Notes: generated by a model not told the origin, from the letters alone. DNA of 64,000 nucleotides from Blasia pusilla (GCA_050084515.1 CM114274.1:24118001-24182000), one strand, 5' to 3'. Shown: positions 23,919 through 38,760, numbered from the stretch's first letter. Numbers and translations are program-made.

Positions 23919-24462
23919 AGCCACCGAAAGGTGGGAGTGTTCTCCTCTCCATGATTTCCACGTCCACCGAATCGCCCCAAATGTGTTGTTACGTGGAACG
24001 ACGATCGGATCATCGTACGTGACTGATCCACGGCCACCGATTCTCCAACGCTCGGGAATGAAAGTCGCCACCGGCGACTTACACGGCTGTGCCAAGCGAT
24101 GTCATTTTCTACAATGCTCGCTCGGGACGTCGGGAACTTGGGAGTGGAGAAGCTGAAGTCGCCGTCCGTCGTCACCGGCGAGCTGCACGGCAGTGCCGAT
24201 CCAGTGCCGTCGAGATTTTAATGCCAACAAAGACGCTTCCGACACCGCTCGGAACCGGTTCACTTCGGGAGTCATCATGCACACGAGCGACTTTGACGAC
24301 CTATGTTATGTGAGGCTTCCACCACACACACGGATAGCGGGTGCCAAAAGACTACCTACATACATGCATCATGCCTCAGCATGTAAAGAGTCACGGACGG
24401 TGAAAATCACTTGTCCCATATTAAAAGTGGACGCGCGTTTTACGTTCCCGGAACAGAGGTGA

Positions 24463-26747
24463 GGTCATTGTCCCGATAAGATATGAAATGGGTTTCTCTT
24501 CCATTGAAGTTGAGATTTTTAAGTTCGTGTTCCGACACAGGTTGAAATGAAAAGATTTCTATTCGGACAAGCAAAAGTCGACAAGAATTCTATTCTGACA
24601 AACGATGACCCGTCCTAATTTTGGTTTAACGTGGGATCTTCAAGTTGAGGATTTTTTTAACCCATATCTTCCTGGCCATCTATTCAGGTAGTTTTTCTTA
24701 CCTTTCTCCATTGGAGCATGGTGTTTGGCATAAAATTATAAGAAACCTCTAGGGTTCAACTTGGATAGACAAAATTTCTTCATTTCCATCGGCCAGCTCT
24801 AAATGGGACGCTTAAGGGAATCGGTGTATGAGGAGAGTAAGATTCTAAGTAGAGCTACTTAGAAATTTGACAATAGATATTGAAGTTGTAGAGTGCCCTA
24901 GTTTCCGTCAAACTTTGGATTGGCCCCATAAATAGGAAAAAAAAAAAAAACAACAACCAAACCCCGTGTGCGACCCATTTGAGGGGGGTCTAAATTCACA
25001 CACGTGGGAAGATATTGTGAGTGGTGAATGCTGAGTGGATTCCATCTCGATAGGATGTATGAAGAGAAGGAACAAAAAGCATCAGTTGTAGTTGTATATA
25101 GAGGTCGTAACTAATCCAAGTTGGGGGGAAATAACCATTTTCATTCCTATTAACAAAAGGTGTGTGTGGATCTTTGTTGCAAATGGCCTCAAATTAGCAA
25201 TGTCTCTATATTGTTATTTGTGGTATGTGTGAGGGAAACTAAAAGTAAATCATGAGCCCATTTCAAATGATAAAATCAGCTTGTCAATCATACGATTTCC
25301 AAACTTAAAATTAGTGAGATTTAAACTCTTTCACAAATAGTCATATCAACTTTTATGGTCAAAATTCTTAAAGTGAATCTCTGTAATTTTATTAATAGTT
25401 CTATAAGTACGTAATGTCAATCTTATCATGATGATTTTATTATCTATTTTTCTCAATTTAATTAGGGCCCCAAATATAATGAGGTTTTGTAAATAGAAGT
25501 TTGTAATTTTGCCACGACAGCCCTTTAGTCCGAGTATGCTCTCACACATCCTGCACTACGATTTACTTTAAAAATATAAGTTTTTATATTTTAGGACTTT
25601 GTAAGTATTTTTAGAAACACAATACGCACCATAAAGTCTAAGAGGGAATGGGGATTCCCCACCCCCTCTCAAAGGGCCACACACTATTTTCTAAGAATGT
25701 TGCACTATATAACACGAATCCAATCATGAGGCCAATGACCTTAAGATAAACCATCATCTGCATTGTGGCTTATATTAGGAGTCACCTATGAGGTTGTATG
25801 GCCACCATTTGCCCATTTCTAGATGCTAAAATTAGCCAATTAATCATTTACTTCATATTTCAAATTATTGGGTGTCTTGTTCTTTCATTAAAACCTCATG
25901 ATTAGTTATGTCAAAATATATGTCCCCAAATTTTTATTATAAGTAATAAATATTTTTTATTAATTAATCATAATATTTTATCAAAAATTTTAGTAATATA
26001 AATTAAAAATATTATTTAAGATTTCAGAAACTTAACGTGATTATTTTTATCAATTGTACAAAAAAATGATCACATAATTTTATAAAAAGTCTATGAATAA
26101 CATGTTTGTTCATTAATTATCAAAACTAATTTTTGTTACAATTTTCTCACAACTATTCTTCATCTTACATTTCTTGAAGTCTATTATGGTATATTTTACT
26201 TAAAAAATTTCTTGATTTTCACATAGGGCATTAGACCAAAGTCTATAGTATTATTGATATAAGAGGTTTAAGGAATATATATATATAAATAAACACCACT
26301 AAGGCTTGGACAATTAATTTTAGTCTGTAGCTATTTTACCAAATGGATTAAGCATATTTCATCTCCTTTAAGAACTTTCCTGCAACTTCCTTGCACATTT
26401 CTCACTAGCCTAATGTCAAAACCTAAATAAAGAAAAAGATTGGATATTCCAATATGTTTGTTTTCTCTTTAAAAAAATTAACTAGAGTCCCATATATTGG
26501 CTTATCCCTTACATACTCTAATTTAACTTCCAAATTGAAACTTTTGCCACAAAATTTCCCTGAAATATTCTACAAATTAATTGAGCTTACTTCCATAAAT
26601 TCATCCTCTACCATATATGAAGCTCTCAAGAAATGTCTTTTATTGGTCATTAAGCAAAGTTTATTCAAAGTTGAGTGTCGCATCTTTTATAGTGGAATGA
26701 TGAGATCTTACGTGACGCCTCATTAGAGATCAAAGGTTAACAAGGTT
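24463..26747. other. A+T-rich gene-free stretch
   Basis: No supported gene. It becomes extremely A+T-rich between 25,900 and 26,300, including an (AT)n run near 26,275. The 90-codon plus frame at 26,454-26,726 has no recognisable domain. Probably degenerate repeat DNA. Confidence 0.5.
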
Positions 26748-26929
26748 GGATGTGGCCAAAGTCTGTTTCTGCGGACATGTCCATATCCATGGACTTACAT
26801 CCATCGAATGGAAGGACTTGTCCTTGTAAGCCTCATCTTTCTCTCCTTTCTCGTTCCTCCCACTGGCCTTTGTGTTCTATACTTTCTTACTTCTTCCTCC
26901 TTCCACCTCCATTCCTTTCCACCTTAATA

Positions 26930-27420
<491 letters not shown>

Positions 27421-28018
27421 TACTTCCCAACGGGTCACCCATGACCTTATGGATTTAACCTCCATGGTTGCACAAAAATGGACTTTTTCGATGGACATGG
27501 ACGGACAAGTCTAAAAATATCCACAGACATGGATTGTAAGAGGTGGGGCTCACACTTATAATCCATGATGGAAGGCAAGGGTAAGGGCAAGTGGGGCAAG
27601 AAGGTTGGAGATATTTTTGTAATGACTTGCCCTCGTGATTGTATTTTGTGGATGATTGAGTTAGTCTAGTGTTTATGTGTTTTATGAATGACAATGATTT
27701 ACATTGTGTAGCAATGTGTACATGCACGATATGAGGAATTAGGAATCCCAACTTAAGTTCCAAACTCATTATCATACAACCTTCTTACTAGTATGGCCAA
27801 TTATTTGCAATCCTTTGCTTCAAGTAAAGTATATCTGTCATGTGGTGCTTTGCTAAATTGTGTAGCGTTACGCAGGATATCCTACATATGTGTTTCGCCT
27901 AAGGTAGTTATGAGTTTTGTGTCTCACAGGTGTAGAGATTGTGATGAAGAAATTTGATGATGAGAATCGCGCAGTTCAACATCCTTCTCGTATTTATCTT
28001 CTCTATTAGGTTTTTGAT

Positions 28019-28049
<31 letters not shown>

Positions 28050-30900
28050 CTTTCTATAGCCTAGATTGTTGTAGTCAACAAGTGCACTTTAGTTCGTTCA
28101 GACTAATTAGATGCGACTTTGTGTGTGAGCTGCAATTTTGCCTTATATTAACTCGAGAAGAATCCCTTTGCGTTTCAATTCACTATAGTTATTTTTCATT
28201 CATTTACCACAACTCATACGGTAATTATTCGACCATTAATTCAATTGGGGAATGCTAGAGTGCCATTTCTCTTAGTCATGGCCTCAATTTTGCATATTGA
28301 CCATTTATACTCTACACGATAAAGACGAGATGTTGTAATGTGTCTTGGATTTTACAGAATACGCTTGCAACTAAACGACATTTGCATTATGTAGCGAGTA
28401 TATATTGTGTAAGGCTACATGGGATCTGTCATGCGCCTACTCCTTTTGAACGTCAATCTCGGAAGCGTATGTTCAGTAGGTCACGCTCACTCTGTTGATC
28501 TACACCCAAACACACTCTCATTAGTCTTGGTTCGAGTCAACCGGCCTTCCAACTGCGCGAGTTCTCAACTTGGGCCATCCATCAAGCTCAATAGGTCCTA
28601 AATCCTCACTTCACAACACGGGCAAGTCTTTCTCGAATTGGGATAGACTTTCTGGATAGTCCATGCACCTAAAATGATGCTCACATGCCTAGCGGTTCCA
28701 AATGTCCAATAGCCCTCGCATGAGTCCCTAGTAGAGATCCAAGAAATGTGTCACGGGTTGGAATCCAAGGGTGATCTCTTAAATTCACTCACTACGCAAC
28801 AATTTCATCTATTATCGCCAAATACTTCATTCATTATTCATAACTTGGGAGCTACAAATGTCAACTCAATGTAGCTATTATGCCTAATGGCCGCATGCAT
28901 CTCCAAATACCTCTTAATTACCATAGTAGTTGTGCAATATTTTGTGACGTTATGTATTGGCTCTCACTCTAGATTCAAAGACCAAGACCCGTATCGAGTG
29001 TACTCGACGTTTATTCTTACATAAGTTCCGTTTCTATCTCTTCCACTAGCTTTCATTTGCAAACACCGGCTCTATTCAAGGAGCGCTTGCTATTACCCTA
29101 TCGAGGTGTCCGACCTAGACACCATGTGGACTCCTTTATTTGCAGAATTTATTCAATGCTTGGATATTAATTTTGAGACTATAACGTACCATTGAGGAGT
29201 ACATATGAAATTTCCCTCTTTTCCAAATTCTATAATTTACGCTCAAAGAGACGTTAAACGTAACTAGCAATATGGTCACTATTGCATATATTTAACAAAA
29301 TGCAATTTTTTCTTAGGCATAGGCGCTTTATGCCATAGTGTCTGCAAGTCCATGGTTAGCTTTCTTGGATGGACTAGGTTTCCTTGGGGTTCACTATTCA
29401 TACGAAATATATATATAACTTTATGCCTTCTTTAGGTGTGTAGCTACCATCGTTACATGATTACCTTCTTGGAGGCATGATTGTCCTATCCTCTATGGCA
29501 ACAAATAGTCCTCCTTGACATGCAAGGAGCTTAGATATTGTGTTTCATTTCTTGTTGGTATCGATAACAATCTGCTTGGTTTCTTTCACCGTCATTGCCT
29601 ACTTCAAGGTAGTTTGAGTTGACAAACCTTGATTGACCTTGATACTAAACCATAAGTTAACCTCTAAGATATGGAAAACAAGTTCAATCATGGGTTAACC
29701 TCAAGAGTTTTAACCTATTCTTAGAAAATAAATAAGACACATAAGTTTTTTCCAATTAAAGAGGGCTCTAACATGGATCCTTGATAATTTCAGATTTGAT
29801 GAAATCCCTTGTCATAATATCCGATAAGATGAGACTATTTTTAGTAACTCATTATTACTCTATCCTTGAGATTTTCTAATATGATGGAAAAAATATCCTT
29901 AAAAGTAGCAAAGTATTATATGATATTACTAAATTTTCCAAATTTTTGTAAGAAAAGTAAAACTAATGAGGATAATAAATAAAATTAGTCAATTATTGTA
30001 GTAATTGGATTTTTGCACGTGATCAAAATATGAGTTAGATTAAAAACCTTAAATAAAATTTTTTCACATAAATTTGTGAACAAAGTTTTGTAGACACAAA
30101 TTTTCCTTACATTATAGTTTACAAAATCATATCATCTTTGCCTTTTGGAGACACGAGCTCTAATTGAGTTTAATGAACTTTGGATACACATTAGAGCTTA
30201 AAATCACGCAAGTACTTGTATGAGCGTGAAGCACAACCCTAAACTCTATGCATCTCCCATCTATAGAAAGGTCTAAAAGGTGTAGAAAAGACCTTCCCTT
30301 GTAATTCATATCCCCATAGGTCATATTCCTCCTCCTTGTCGCCCCCTCATGGATGATGGAGGGGAGAAAGTAAGTAGGATTGTCACAAAACATACATATA
30401 GGGTAGGGGAGGAGGAGAACACTGACTAAGGGGAAATCATATGGTGAAGAGGGAACCTAAGGGGGGGACAAACATGGATGAGACGACTACTTTGACCCAC
30501 TCGTTCAATCCATCTTCCTCTCAAGTGATGGCGAGTGCATAATACCACCACAATGTATTTTAGTTAGTCAAACCTAGTTTCACAAAAGTATATGGCGAAC
30601 ATGCTAACTATTAAAGTATCAAAATACAGGTTCCTAGATGAATTAAAATAATGAGAAACAAGTTTATTGGAGTCTACGATTTTATGTTTATTCATTGACC
30701 ACTCGTATTAGCGTGGCAAGGAAAACGAGGCCACTAAATCTTTCGAAATTGTCGTCATCGGTAACCAAACCCACTTTGTCAATAGTTATGCTTTCTATTG
30801 AATACATTTCAAAGTGCACAAGGAAAATTTATATTTTAAATATTTTATTGAACATTTTGAAAATGAGGCGAAAGCCACCGAGTTTCTTGACCCACGCAAA
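27421..30900. other. Gene-free stretch, mixed composition
   Basis: No supported gene. 28,420-29,160 is less A+T-rich, but its frames are short and unrecognised. It may be a very old transposon fragment. 29,900-30,130 is strongly A+T-rich. Confidence 0.5.
28016..28054. repeat. (TTTC)n microsatellite
   Basis: Eight to nine TTTC units in a row, followed by a TTTCTATAG run-out. Confidence 0.9.
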
Positions 30901-30930
30901 ATAGCATAGCATCTCGTGAATCGTGACGAT

Positions 30931-30985
30931 GGAGGGAGGGAACGAAACGGTGGAGATGGAGGGAGGGAGGGAGGGAAGGAAGGGA
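30931..30985. repeat. (GGGA)n-rich purine tract
   Basis: GGAGGGAGGGAAC, then a short spacer and GGAGGGAGGGAGGGAGGGAA, then GGAAGGG. It marks the left edge of a small GC-rich island. Confidence 0.85.
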
Positions 30986-31500
30986 TAATTAATATTATTA
31001 TTCGCGAGCTAATCCACCAACCCAAGAGACCATAAATGTTGAAATCCTGTTTGGAGGGAACGAGAAGTTAAGGACATGCAACCAACGGCTACGGGTCGTG
31101 AGTCTCGTGATTAGCGACGTCGACCACAAGCCTCGCGAAGTCGGGCACGGCGGGCAGCAGGCGCGGCCACGGTGGGGAAGGCAGGACTCAGGAGAGAGTC
31201 AGCAGCGGCGCCGAGGATCGAGGATGCGAGGCAGGTGCGATTCTGGAGGTCGACGAAGACGACGGACGGACGGAATACTGATGTACGCTCGTTTCTATGC
31301 AGGGCTACTTCATTAAATGTTAGGGTTCCGAACCTGGAGCTGGTGTGGTATGATGATCTCTCGCCCCTTTCGGTCTGTTAGCATTACCAACCAATGGGCG
31401 GACGTAGATAACGCCAGCTGTTAGAGTTTCTTCCCCGCACATGAGGAGGAGGGAAAGGGGATGAGCTCCACGTGTTTAGCGCTGAAATACGGTGCAATTT
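30986..31500. other. Small GC-rich island without a recognised gene
   Basis: 31,100-31,300 is GC-rich with a GACGGACGGACGG run at 31,259-31,271, then an intron-acceptor-like CTATGCAG at 31,294-31,301. Open frames are 60 to 76 codons in several frames. No domain is visible. Confidence 0.4.
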
Positions 31501-32859
31501 TGTCGGGAGATAATTAGTTATTCATTTGAATGATATGACGGAAACTCTTTTTTTGGAATAGTTGTTCTATCAGAACTCTGGAAAAGGAAACTGAATTCCT
31601 TCCCGATCCTATGCCTTTTCGCATTAAATAAATATTTTCTCCGCCCAAAGTTTTCATGCCATTCTTTATTACAGGTTTCTATATCTTCTCTTATTATATT
31701 TTATTCCATTATTTTAATGTTTTCCTTTATTATAATATATCTCAATCCAATATTTTAAGTATTTAATTATGTTTTCTACTTTTAATATTCGAATTTTTAC
31801 CTCAATTTCTTTTATCTAGCACCCCATATTTTAATCCAAGATTCTCTACATCAATGGTAAGGATAAGAAAATATATATGTCAAAGGGAGATGATGTATGG
31901 AACTCTAGGCTATTTTGGAAATTAGTGTTTCTCTTGGCCATTTTAACCTAAAAATATCCAATGTCTTTGATATAGTTTTAGAAAGGAAATTGATTGCTCA
32001 TGTTCATTAGGAGTGTTCTTTGGCAATCGTACCATGCACACATTTGTTTGAGAGGATTGAAAATGAGAGAGTGGGGACATATCTCCCCCTACATCCGCCT
32101 CTCCCACCAACTATTGTGAGTGGTCATCCCAAACCAAGCCAGGATTGGTCTCCGTATATGCATACAAACTAGGGAAACTCAAAAAAATGGGAAAGGCCAC
32201 CCATGGCATGCCAACCTTGTTTAATATTGTCAATTGAGGTTAATCATCGTACCTCACTACCTATGATCAATATCTAGGATCCAAAATGGAGTCCACCAAC
32301 AAATGGGAGGCATGCTCCAATCTTGCTTCAGCCCTCTTCAAAAACCTCGTGTGGCACCAAACTGGTCCACCAAGGATGCGGATGATGTGCTTGTGAACCT
32401 ATACTTGCCACATCCAAAAACAATGTTGGGCCAATCCATGCACACACTTTATGTGCTATCATCACAATTTGTGCTTGAGAACCACCCAAGATCAATACAT
32501 TCTCTTGAATGCAAGTTGGAGAATGAGAATGACGCTCCTATAAGTTTCCTAAGATCCTTATCATCTCCCATAATAACTTGGACGAAGAGTTAGCTAAACC
32601 ACTATCTCATCTAGCACTCAAATGGCCCTCATATGGCCAACCAACAATGACCAAATCAATGGATCCCATCCAACCTAAGTCCTACCCTACTAACAAGAAA
32701 ATGTCTCTCTGTAAGAAACTCTAATAACCCTATATGTTTGACATCGGTAACAAGTTGGGAAGACAAAAGCGCAATTGCATCATATGCTGAAGTGAGACGC
32801 ACCTTCCAACCTCATTACGTTCCATATACAAATATTAATGAAGAGGCACTCTTGCTTGT
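31501..32859. other. A+T-rich intergenic stretch
   Basis: No supported gene. 31,620-31,850 is very A+T-rich. The plus frame 32,303-32,593 (96 codons) has no recognisable domain and may belong to the edge of the neighbouring retrotransposon relic. Confidence 0.45.
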
Positions 32860-35800
32860 AATACAATAACCAAATTAGTGTTGATCCCTCCAAAGAGATC
32901 CAACATTCTAATACCTTCCTTTAGAATAGGCCACATAAAAGGTATGGTGTCCAAGGGTAACACTATAGCCATCCCTACTACCTAAGACTCCTCTAACTCA
33001 TTGCGGTCTAGGGCAAAGGCCTCATTCCACACCATTTGCACATCCTCATCGGCTAAGTGTTGAAGTTCCTCGCTCGAGCCCCACAAGGTACCTCTCCTCC
33101 ACGGAATAATATTTCTATCGTGACACTCCTATTCTACCATAACACTCCTCCCCATAGGAGTATCAATCATATTTATGTCATCTACATAAACATGCCCCTC
33201 AATAAAATCCCTAGGCCAAGTGATGTTGCTATTTAATGTTGCTAAAGTTGCCATCTCTCCTAGTCGTTGATGGATCATTCCACTTGTGAATCGTACAAAA
33301 AATGAGCTAAGTAATTCATCATGTTATTGCCATCCTGATATGTAAGATGCTAATTTATCCCATTAATATGAGGTAAATCCCATCATGTACAATATTACTT
33401 GACGAACCAAGATATTAGGACTTGGTACATGTCATTATCATCTTGGCTCGCACCACGCACTCATTTATCAAATGTCAAGATCGAACCGACACCAAGATCT
33501 CATGTTAGGTACTAAATTATTGTGGAAAAGTGCTAAAGAAGCATAACAGCGGGAAACGGCTCATACACCACCATGGAGAACGAAATTTGCAATGAGAGCA
33601 TTAGTGGAGGTTGGTCCCCTTCTCAATTATATAGGGTATGTACAAGCAACCCTACCCCTAATGTCAACCATAGTCTTGAGTTAGAGTAACTGTGATTAAC
33701 TAACCCTAGTTAAGATAATCGCGCTTAATTGACTAACCAAGATTAAGCTTCCCTACTTTGTGTGAGTACCAAATGTAGCAGTTCGGATGTTTGATGAGCT
33801 TGACCGTAACTCAATCTTCAATAATTATGTCATACTTGCTCCACCTAGGAACGTCAATATTCTCAATGGACAATGCTCCATATCAATCCTTGTTAGGCCC
33901 CATCCTATAAATTTTTCCTCCCCTAACATTAAGGATTGCGCTTTTGAATCCAATAAGACTCGACATGGACAATACAATCTACCGCATGGACTAACCAAAT
34001 AGATAATATCTATGTGGTTATCTAGACAACAACACATGAAGAGACCATGGAACACTCTATCACGGGTCTAGCAAGCATCTCTGCCATCCTTTTAGTTACA
34101 AACTCCCATACATCTCAGGTGGACGTCTTGAGGATAGATTCCACGAGTAGGTCCACAACCTCCTATGCAACTGCCTATGCAAGGCAGTAATACCATCTCC
34201 ATGCACGCATAGCTAGCATAGTGGCCATCCGGAACATCTCACCCGAAAAACCTCCTTATGTTACAACATCAAAATTAGAAGTGAAAAACCATGGGGTGCA
34301 GTACAAGACAGTGGTAGCTCCCAAAAAACATGTACTCGATATGGGCTTCTCCTAAGTATCATCAATAGGAGTCATGGCGCTTGCTTCTACCATCGCCGCG
34401 CATGCCTGCAGACCAACAACATCCAACCTTTGGAAGCTCTGATGAAGACCCACTCATGGGTTCCTCATCCCCTAAAAAAATGTAAGTGAATGAGAAAGCT
34501 TGGTCTATTTCATGGCTTCCCCTCTCCATGGATCCAACTATGTGGTTGCTCCATAGGTAATGAAAATATTGGTTTCCTCCATCTATACACCCCCACACAT
34601 CCAACTAGGATCCTTCATATATGTGGCTGCTCCATATGAGGTCAATATATGCCACTAACTCGACATCTAGTAACCCCAATGCCATCACTGCAATTTGCCA
34701 TTATAACTTCTCTATCTAAGCAACCATACCAACCTTATGCTTAGAGTCCCTCTAGATTTGTGTAGGTGGCAAACCTCTACCTTGTCTAGGGGAAAATCCA
34801 CCTCCCCCACGAGTGTATCCAACTCCTCGTCCTCCTAAAAGACCATATGGTGCACGGCCTCTAATCCCATCTAGACTGCCAACTCGCTCTAGTGCCCTCT
34901 CTATCACTCAATCAAGACATGCCTCACGGTGTAGGCTAAAACAACATGTGCGTGTGTAACCATATTGCTGATGATGATCATAATGGAACACTTGAGTTGG
35001 GGGCCCATCTACTCCCACATGCTAGGTTAGACATCCACTACCCTGGCAGTTGCAATCCTACTAACAATGGGCTCCACCACGTGCCCAAAAAATAATGCAT
35101 GCTTGTTGTTAACTCGCGTCTGATGACATAGGTCACCGTGGCACATGCTCTCGGTAACTTGTATGGGCTTGCGGTGCCATAACTCCTCTCCCAAGATCCC
35201 CATTGCTGCATGCACTCGAGGGATATCTCATGCATATACTAGGGTTGCCACACCATCCTTTGCTATGTTGCACTCGATGCACTTAGCCATCTTAAGGACA
35301 TATCTCTCAGTAGATGGAGTGCGATGCACCGGTGTCGCCTCCCTCAACTGTCTTCGCAAGTCTTGCTCCAACATTCCGTACCATATCAAAACGAATGTGA
35401 TCTTTGTCACCCCTAAGCGATAATAATCAACCAAAATAAGACAATAAATGCCTCTTGCAATTTATCCTCCATGTGCTTATTGAAGATGTGGATGATTTGT
35501 AACTTCTTGATCTATATCCCTTGGTAGTTCCTCCATAAGTCCGTGAAGAACTCAACCATGGGGTTGAACCTATGACGAACTTGACTAGATGTTGCAAGTG
35601 TCTCTATCCAACTCATCCCTCCATGACTCTCACTAAGCCCCTAGCTTTTCCTCCTCATCTGGAATGGTTCAATCCATTACATGTTATGTGGATTATAGTA
35701 GAGTCTCCACACCTCAATCTGGGCATGAACCTATAGGAAAAATCATGGCAATCGTCCATGGGTGCTCCCCTCTAGGTATTGGAACATATTGTTCCATGTT

Positions 35801-37400
35801 GTGAAAGGGTTTGACTCCCTAAAGTTCATAGCCCTTTGCAAATCACATTAACTTCTAAACTTTGCGATGAAGTTGTGCAAAATAATGATACCCATAACTC
35901 CCAAAAACCTACAAGATCCTCTATCTCGATTCTCAATTATCCATCTCGTACGTCCAAACGGTAAGACCACTCAATGTGTAGAGTGATGCAATAACAGACT
36001 CCTCCTCTAAGACCTCTCCTTGATCATAGAAAGCTATAGATGGAGGTTGAGATGGTCCATTGTATGGAGATTATCAAAAGCTCGCGCCACTACACCTAAA
36101 ACCTCAAGGGCTACTCTCAACAACCTAGAATACCCGAAATCCTCTCAACAACCTAGAATACCCAAAATTATTGACATCCCACACATATCTATCTCCCCAA
36201 ACCACAAATATCAAGGATGCCCCAACATCCATACAAACCTAACTACTATCATAGATACCTTACATGTGAAGGGCAAAAGACTAGAATGGGTAACCTAAAA
36301 ACATATCAATACCTTTCCTCAACAATAAAAAACTTGACATGAACTTGATCGTGAAGAGAACTCCTCCAATGAGCAAGTCGTACTCCTCAATGTCTGATCC
36401 AGCTACAATAGTACGGTGTAGCAATGGCGACACGTAAGAACTACGAATGGCACAAAATTGGATGAAAAGATACAAACAAATAATGACATCCCGTCCTTTA
36501 TCGGCAATCAATAATGTGCTTCTCAATTTTAGGATGGCTCCATGATCAAGACGGTGTGGTGAGGCCATGAGCAACACAAAGCTGTAATTGATGGCACGTT
36601 GCGGCTACGATGTCACGATATAGTACTTAATTGTCATTGAATGACTATCAATCATTAGGCATAGTTGAACAAAACTTAAACTTGACCACATCAACAAGAA
36701 GATCATTGGATATTGCTACCAGGTACTCATAGTCACTCGATACATAAAGCTCAATGACAAGATAACTGTAGTGGTTCTCTCACTATCAACGGTATGGAAT
36801 GGCTATTGCGACCCTCATAACCAAACCAACACCAAATAGGCGCCAAGCGGAACATCAAAACTCAAGTGGACTCACGCTACGATGATCGCGCTTTGGAGAG
36901 GCTTTTGGAAGGTCTCTTGGAAAATTCCAAAAGACAAAATGCAGAACAGAGTTGTGTGTTTCATGCATTAGTGGTCGCAACCAGGAAACCTAGACCAAAT
37001 GCGAACGAAGACTTCATATGAGTTGAGTCTTGGAAGGTTGGTTGCCAAAGAGGTGGAACGCGACTAGAGTTTGGGAAAGTTGACTGTATTTCGGACCATA
37101 ACGTTTAGCCTTAAGATGCATTTGGGACAAATAAGTGCGCATTAGATAGCTTAGCCTGTGGCGCTTCCAACGCACCAAAGATTTTAGCAAACGTATAAGT
37201 AGAAGCTGAGATATTGGCCAAAATCAATTGTGAGATCAATCTGATTGAGGGCCACTTTGAGGGGTTCGACTGTCCTTCCCTAAAGTTAGGGGGACCCCGG
37301 AGATCTCTATAAGTACTTGTAAGGGAGGAGTTTCTCCAAGATGTAGGCGCACGACAATGGCAGAAAATTATTCAACCCTTGCACTCAATTAATTATACTC
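32860..37400 (-). mobile_element. Decayed Ty3/gypsy-like LTR retrotransposon, relic A (reverse orientation)
   Basis: The element reads on the minus strand and is riddled with stops. Near 35,560-35,430 the frame gives MVEFFTDLWRNYQGI, stop, IKKLQIIHIFNKHMEDKLQE, a gag-like stretch. Near 34,835-34,750 it gives GGRGVGYTRGGGGFSPRQGR, then GLPPTQ, the Gly/Arg-rich gag tail that precedes a zinc knuckle. Near 33,985-33,860 it gives RVLLDSKAQSLMLGEEKF, which aligns with the retroviral-type aspartic protease block (V-LDLGAQP-MLGK) although the Asp-Leu-Gly is lost. 36,840-37,330 matches 58,270-58,790 and is probably leader or LTR. Pol is truncated or unrecognisable. Borders are approximate. Confidence 0.65.
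36114..36169. repeat. 28-bp tandem duplication in relic A
   Basis: CTCTCAACAACCTAGAATAC + CCGAAATC is repeated at a 28-base period with one mismatch, inside the gag part of the relic. Confidence 0.8.
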
Positions 37401-38129
37401 AAGTAAAAAGTTGGCGCTCAAAAACCCAAAATGCTCATTGAACAATAGTATTGGTCAATCATCAATGATAACCAAGTAGAAACAAGTGGTAGTTGATGGT
37501 CATCAAATAGACAACTGTGGTTGAACGATGGATGGTCGGTGAACGATCAACGATAGTTATGTCATGTCACACATGTGTAGATGTGATTCTATTTTAATTA
37601 CTCAAAAGTGTATCTCTTTTGTTTTTCCTACTCCACTAACCCCTTAAAAACAAGGTCAACTCACTTTAATTATCCCAACTTTGGCTTATACTCCACTAAT
37701 CCCCAAAAACCTTATGTCAACATCCACCAAATAAAATTTCATTCACTTGTCTCCAAATAACAAGTTTTCATTGAGTCCACAATAAAAGATTCAGTTTTTT
37801 TGTTGTAATTCCATCGAAAGAGTTACCCCCAAAATCCAAAATTGCTTCTCACATGGTGGTTGTGGTAGCCCCACGAAAATAGACATAACTTCGCACTTGA
37901 GCATAAAAATTGTGTACCATATTTTACATATTGTGTTTGACTTCTTGATCTACAACATCATCAATCAGATTCTTCATCTGACCTTTAATCTAAAATTGGT
38001 GGCAACTGTCGTTCAATCCTTGGTCGCAACTCCTACATAAAATATTGGAAACACTTCCACGTTGGTTTCATCCACAAAATTTCTGAATCTATGAAATAGC
38101 AATCCATCATGATAAAGGGTACTTTTGAG
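37401..38129. other. A+T-rich gap between repeat relics
   Basis: No supported gene. Short imperfect repeats of ATGGTTG/GTTGAACG-type words occur around 37,480-37,560. It reads like decayed repeat sequence. Confidence 0.4.
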
Positions 38130-38760
38130 AGCCCCATCATGACAGATATGGTGCCCATACTTCAATTATATTAAAAATCGAGCAGTGCTTCCGTGTGTGG
38201 CTCTCCCTATGAAAAACTGACAGAAACAATGAAGCAACCAATGGCTTTTGCTCACATGAGCTATTGGATGGGAAAAAGGGTTCATAACCTACAAAACTAG
38301 TAACCAAACTCAAGCTCCTGCATTGTAGAACTCTCATTCTCTCTTTGTAAATCAAGATCATTCCAATGGTATAAACAATCTCCATCCCTCTCTCGTGTCA
38401 AACCAAGCTCACTCTCCTAATGACTAATGAGAGGCTTGGATTATTCACAAGATAAGGAGGACCATAAGTTTTCCGCCTCATGCCAAGAGGTTTAATAAAA
38501 AGAGAATAAGGTCCAAAGCTCCCTTCTCTTTGTGTTTACCCCCTTCCCTCTTTCAAGCTCTCTTTATGATAACCTACGCTCACAGGTTCTCTCCTTGACT
38601 TTTGACTTTATATGGGGATCAAGGGCCACTTTCCATAGTGGGAAGCCAACTACAGTTAAAATCATAAATGACCTAAAATAGGAAGTTTTTTCAATATAAC
38701 TCCACATAAGCTAAAATAAAGGGGGAACTTGGTCTTTGACATTACTTGAGGCCTTAACAA
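38130..38760. mobile_element. Dispersed repeat family, copy 2
   Basis: The block GGCTTGGATTATTCACAAGA ... CCGCCTCATGCCAAGAGG through GATCAAGGGCCACTTTCCAT parallels 27,110-27,330. The lead CCAAGCTCACTCTCCTAATG ... GAGAGGCTTGG also parallels 58,215-58,250. It is non-coding and its borders are approximate. Confidence 0.45.

Larger units (their letters stand above)
20241..24462. other. GC-rich island without a recognised gene
   Basis: The composition shifts to GC-rich at about 20240, stays mixed (21,500-22,480 is A+T-richer) and is highest from 22,560 to 24,460. Long frames occur on both strands, as expected in GC-rich DNA. The longest, minus 24175-23630 with 181 codons, crosses a tandem repeat and shows no domain. 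The pyrimidine-rich stretches at 22,740-22,960 resemble plant 5' leaders. No coding exon with a family signature follows. A promoter or leader of a long-intron gene, a lncRNA or a GC-rich transposon relic are all possible. Confidence 0.4.

Noticed and set aside
23630-24175. 181-codon minus frame in a GC-rich island
   Set aside because: GC-rich DNA has few stops, other frames are also open, and the frame crosses a 53-bp duplication. No domain is visible.
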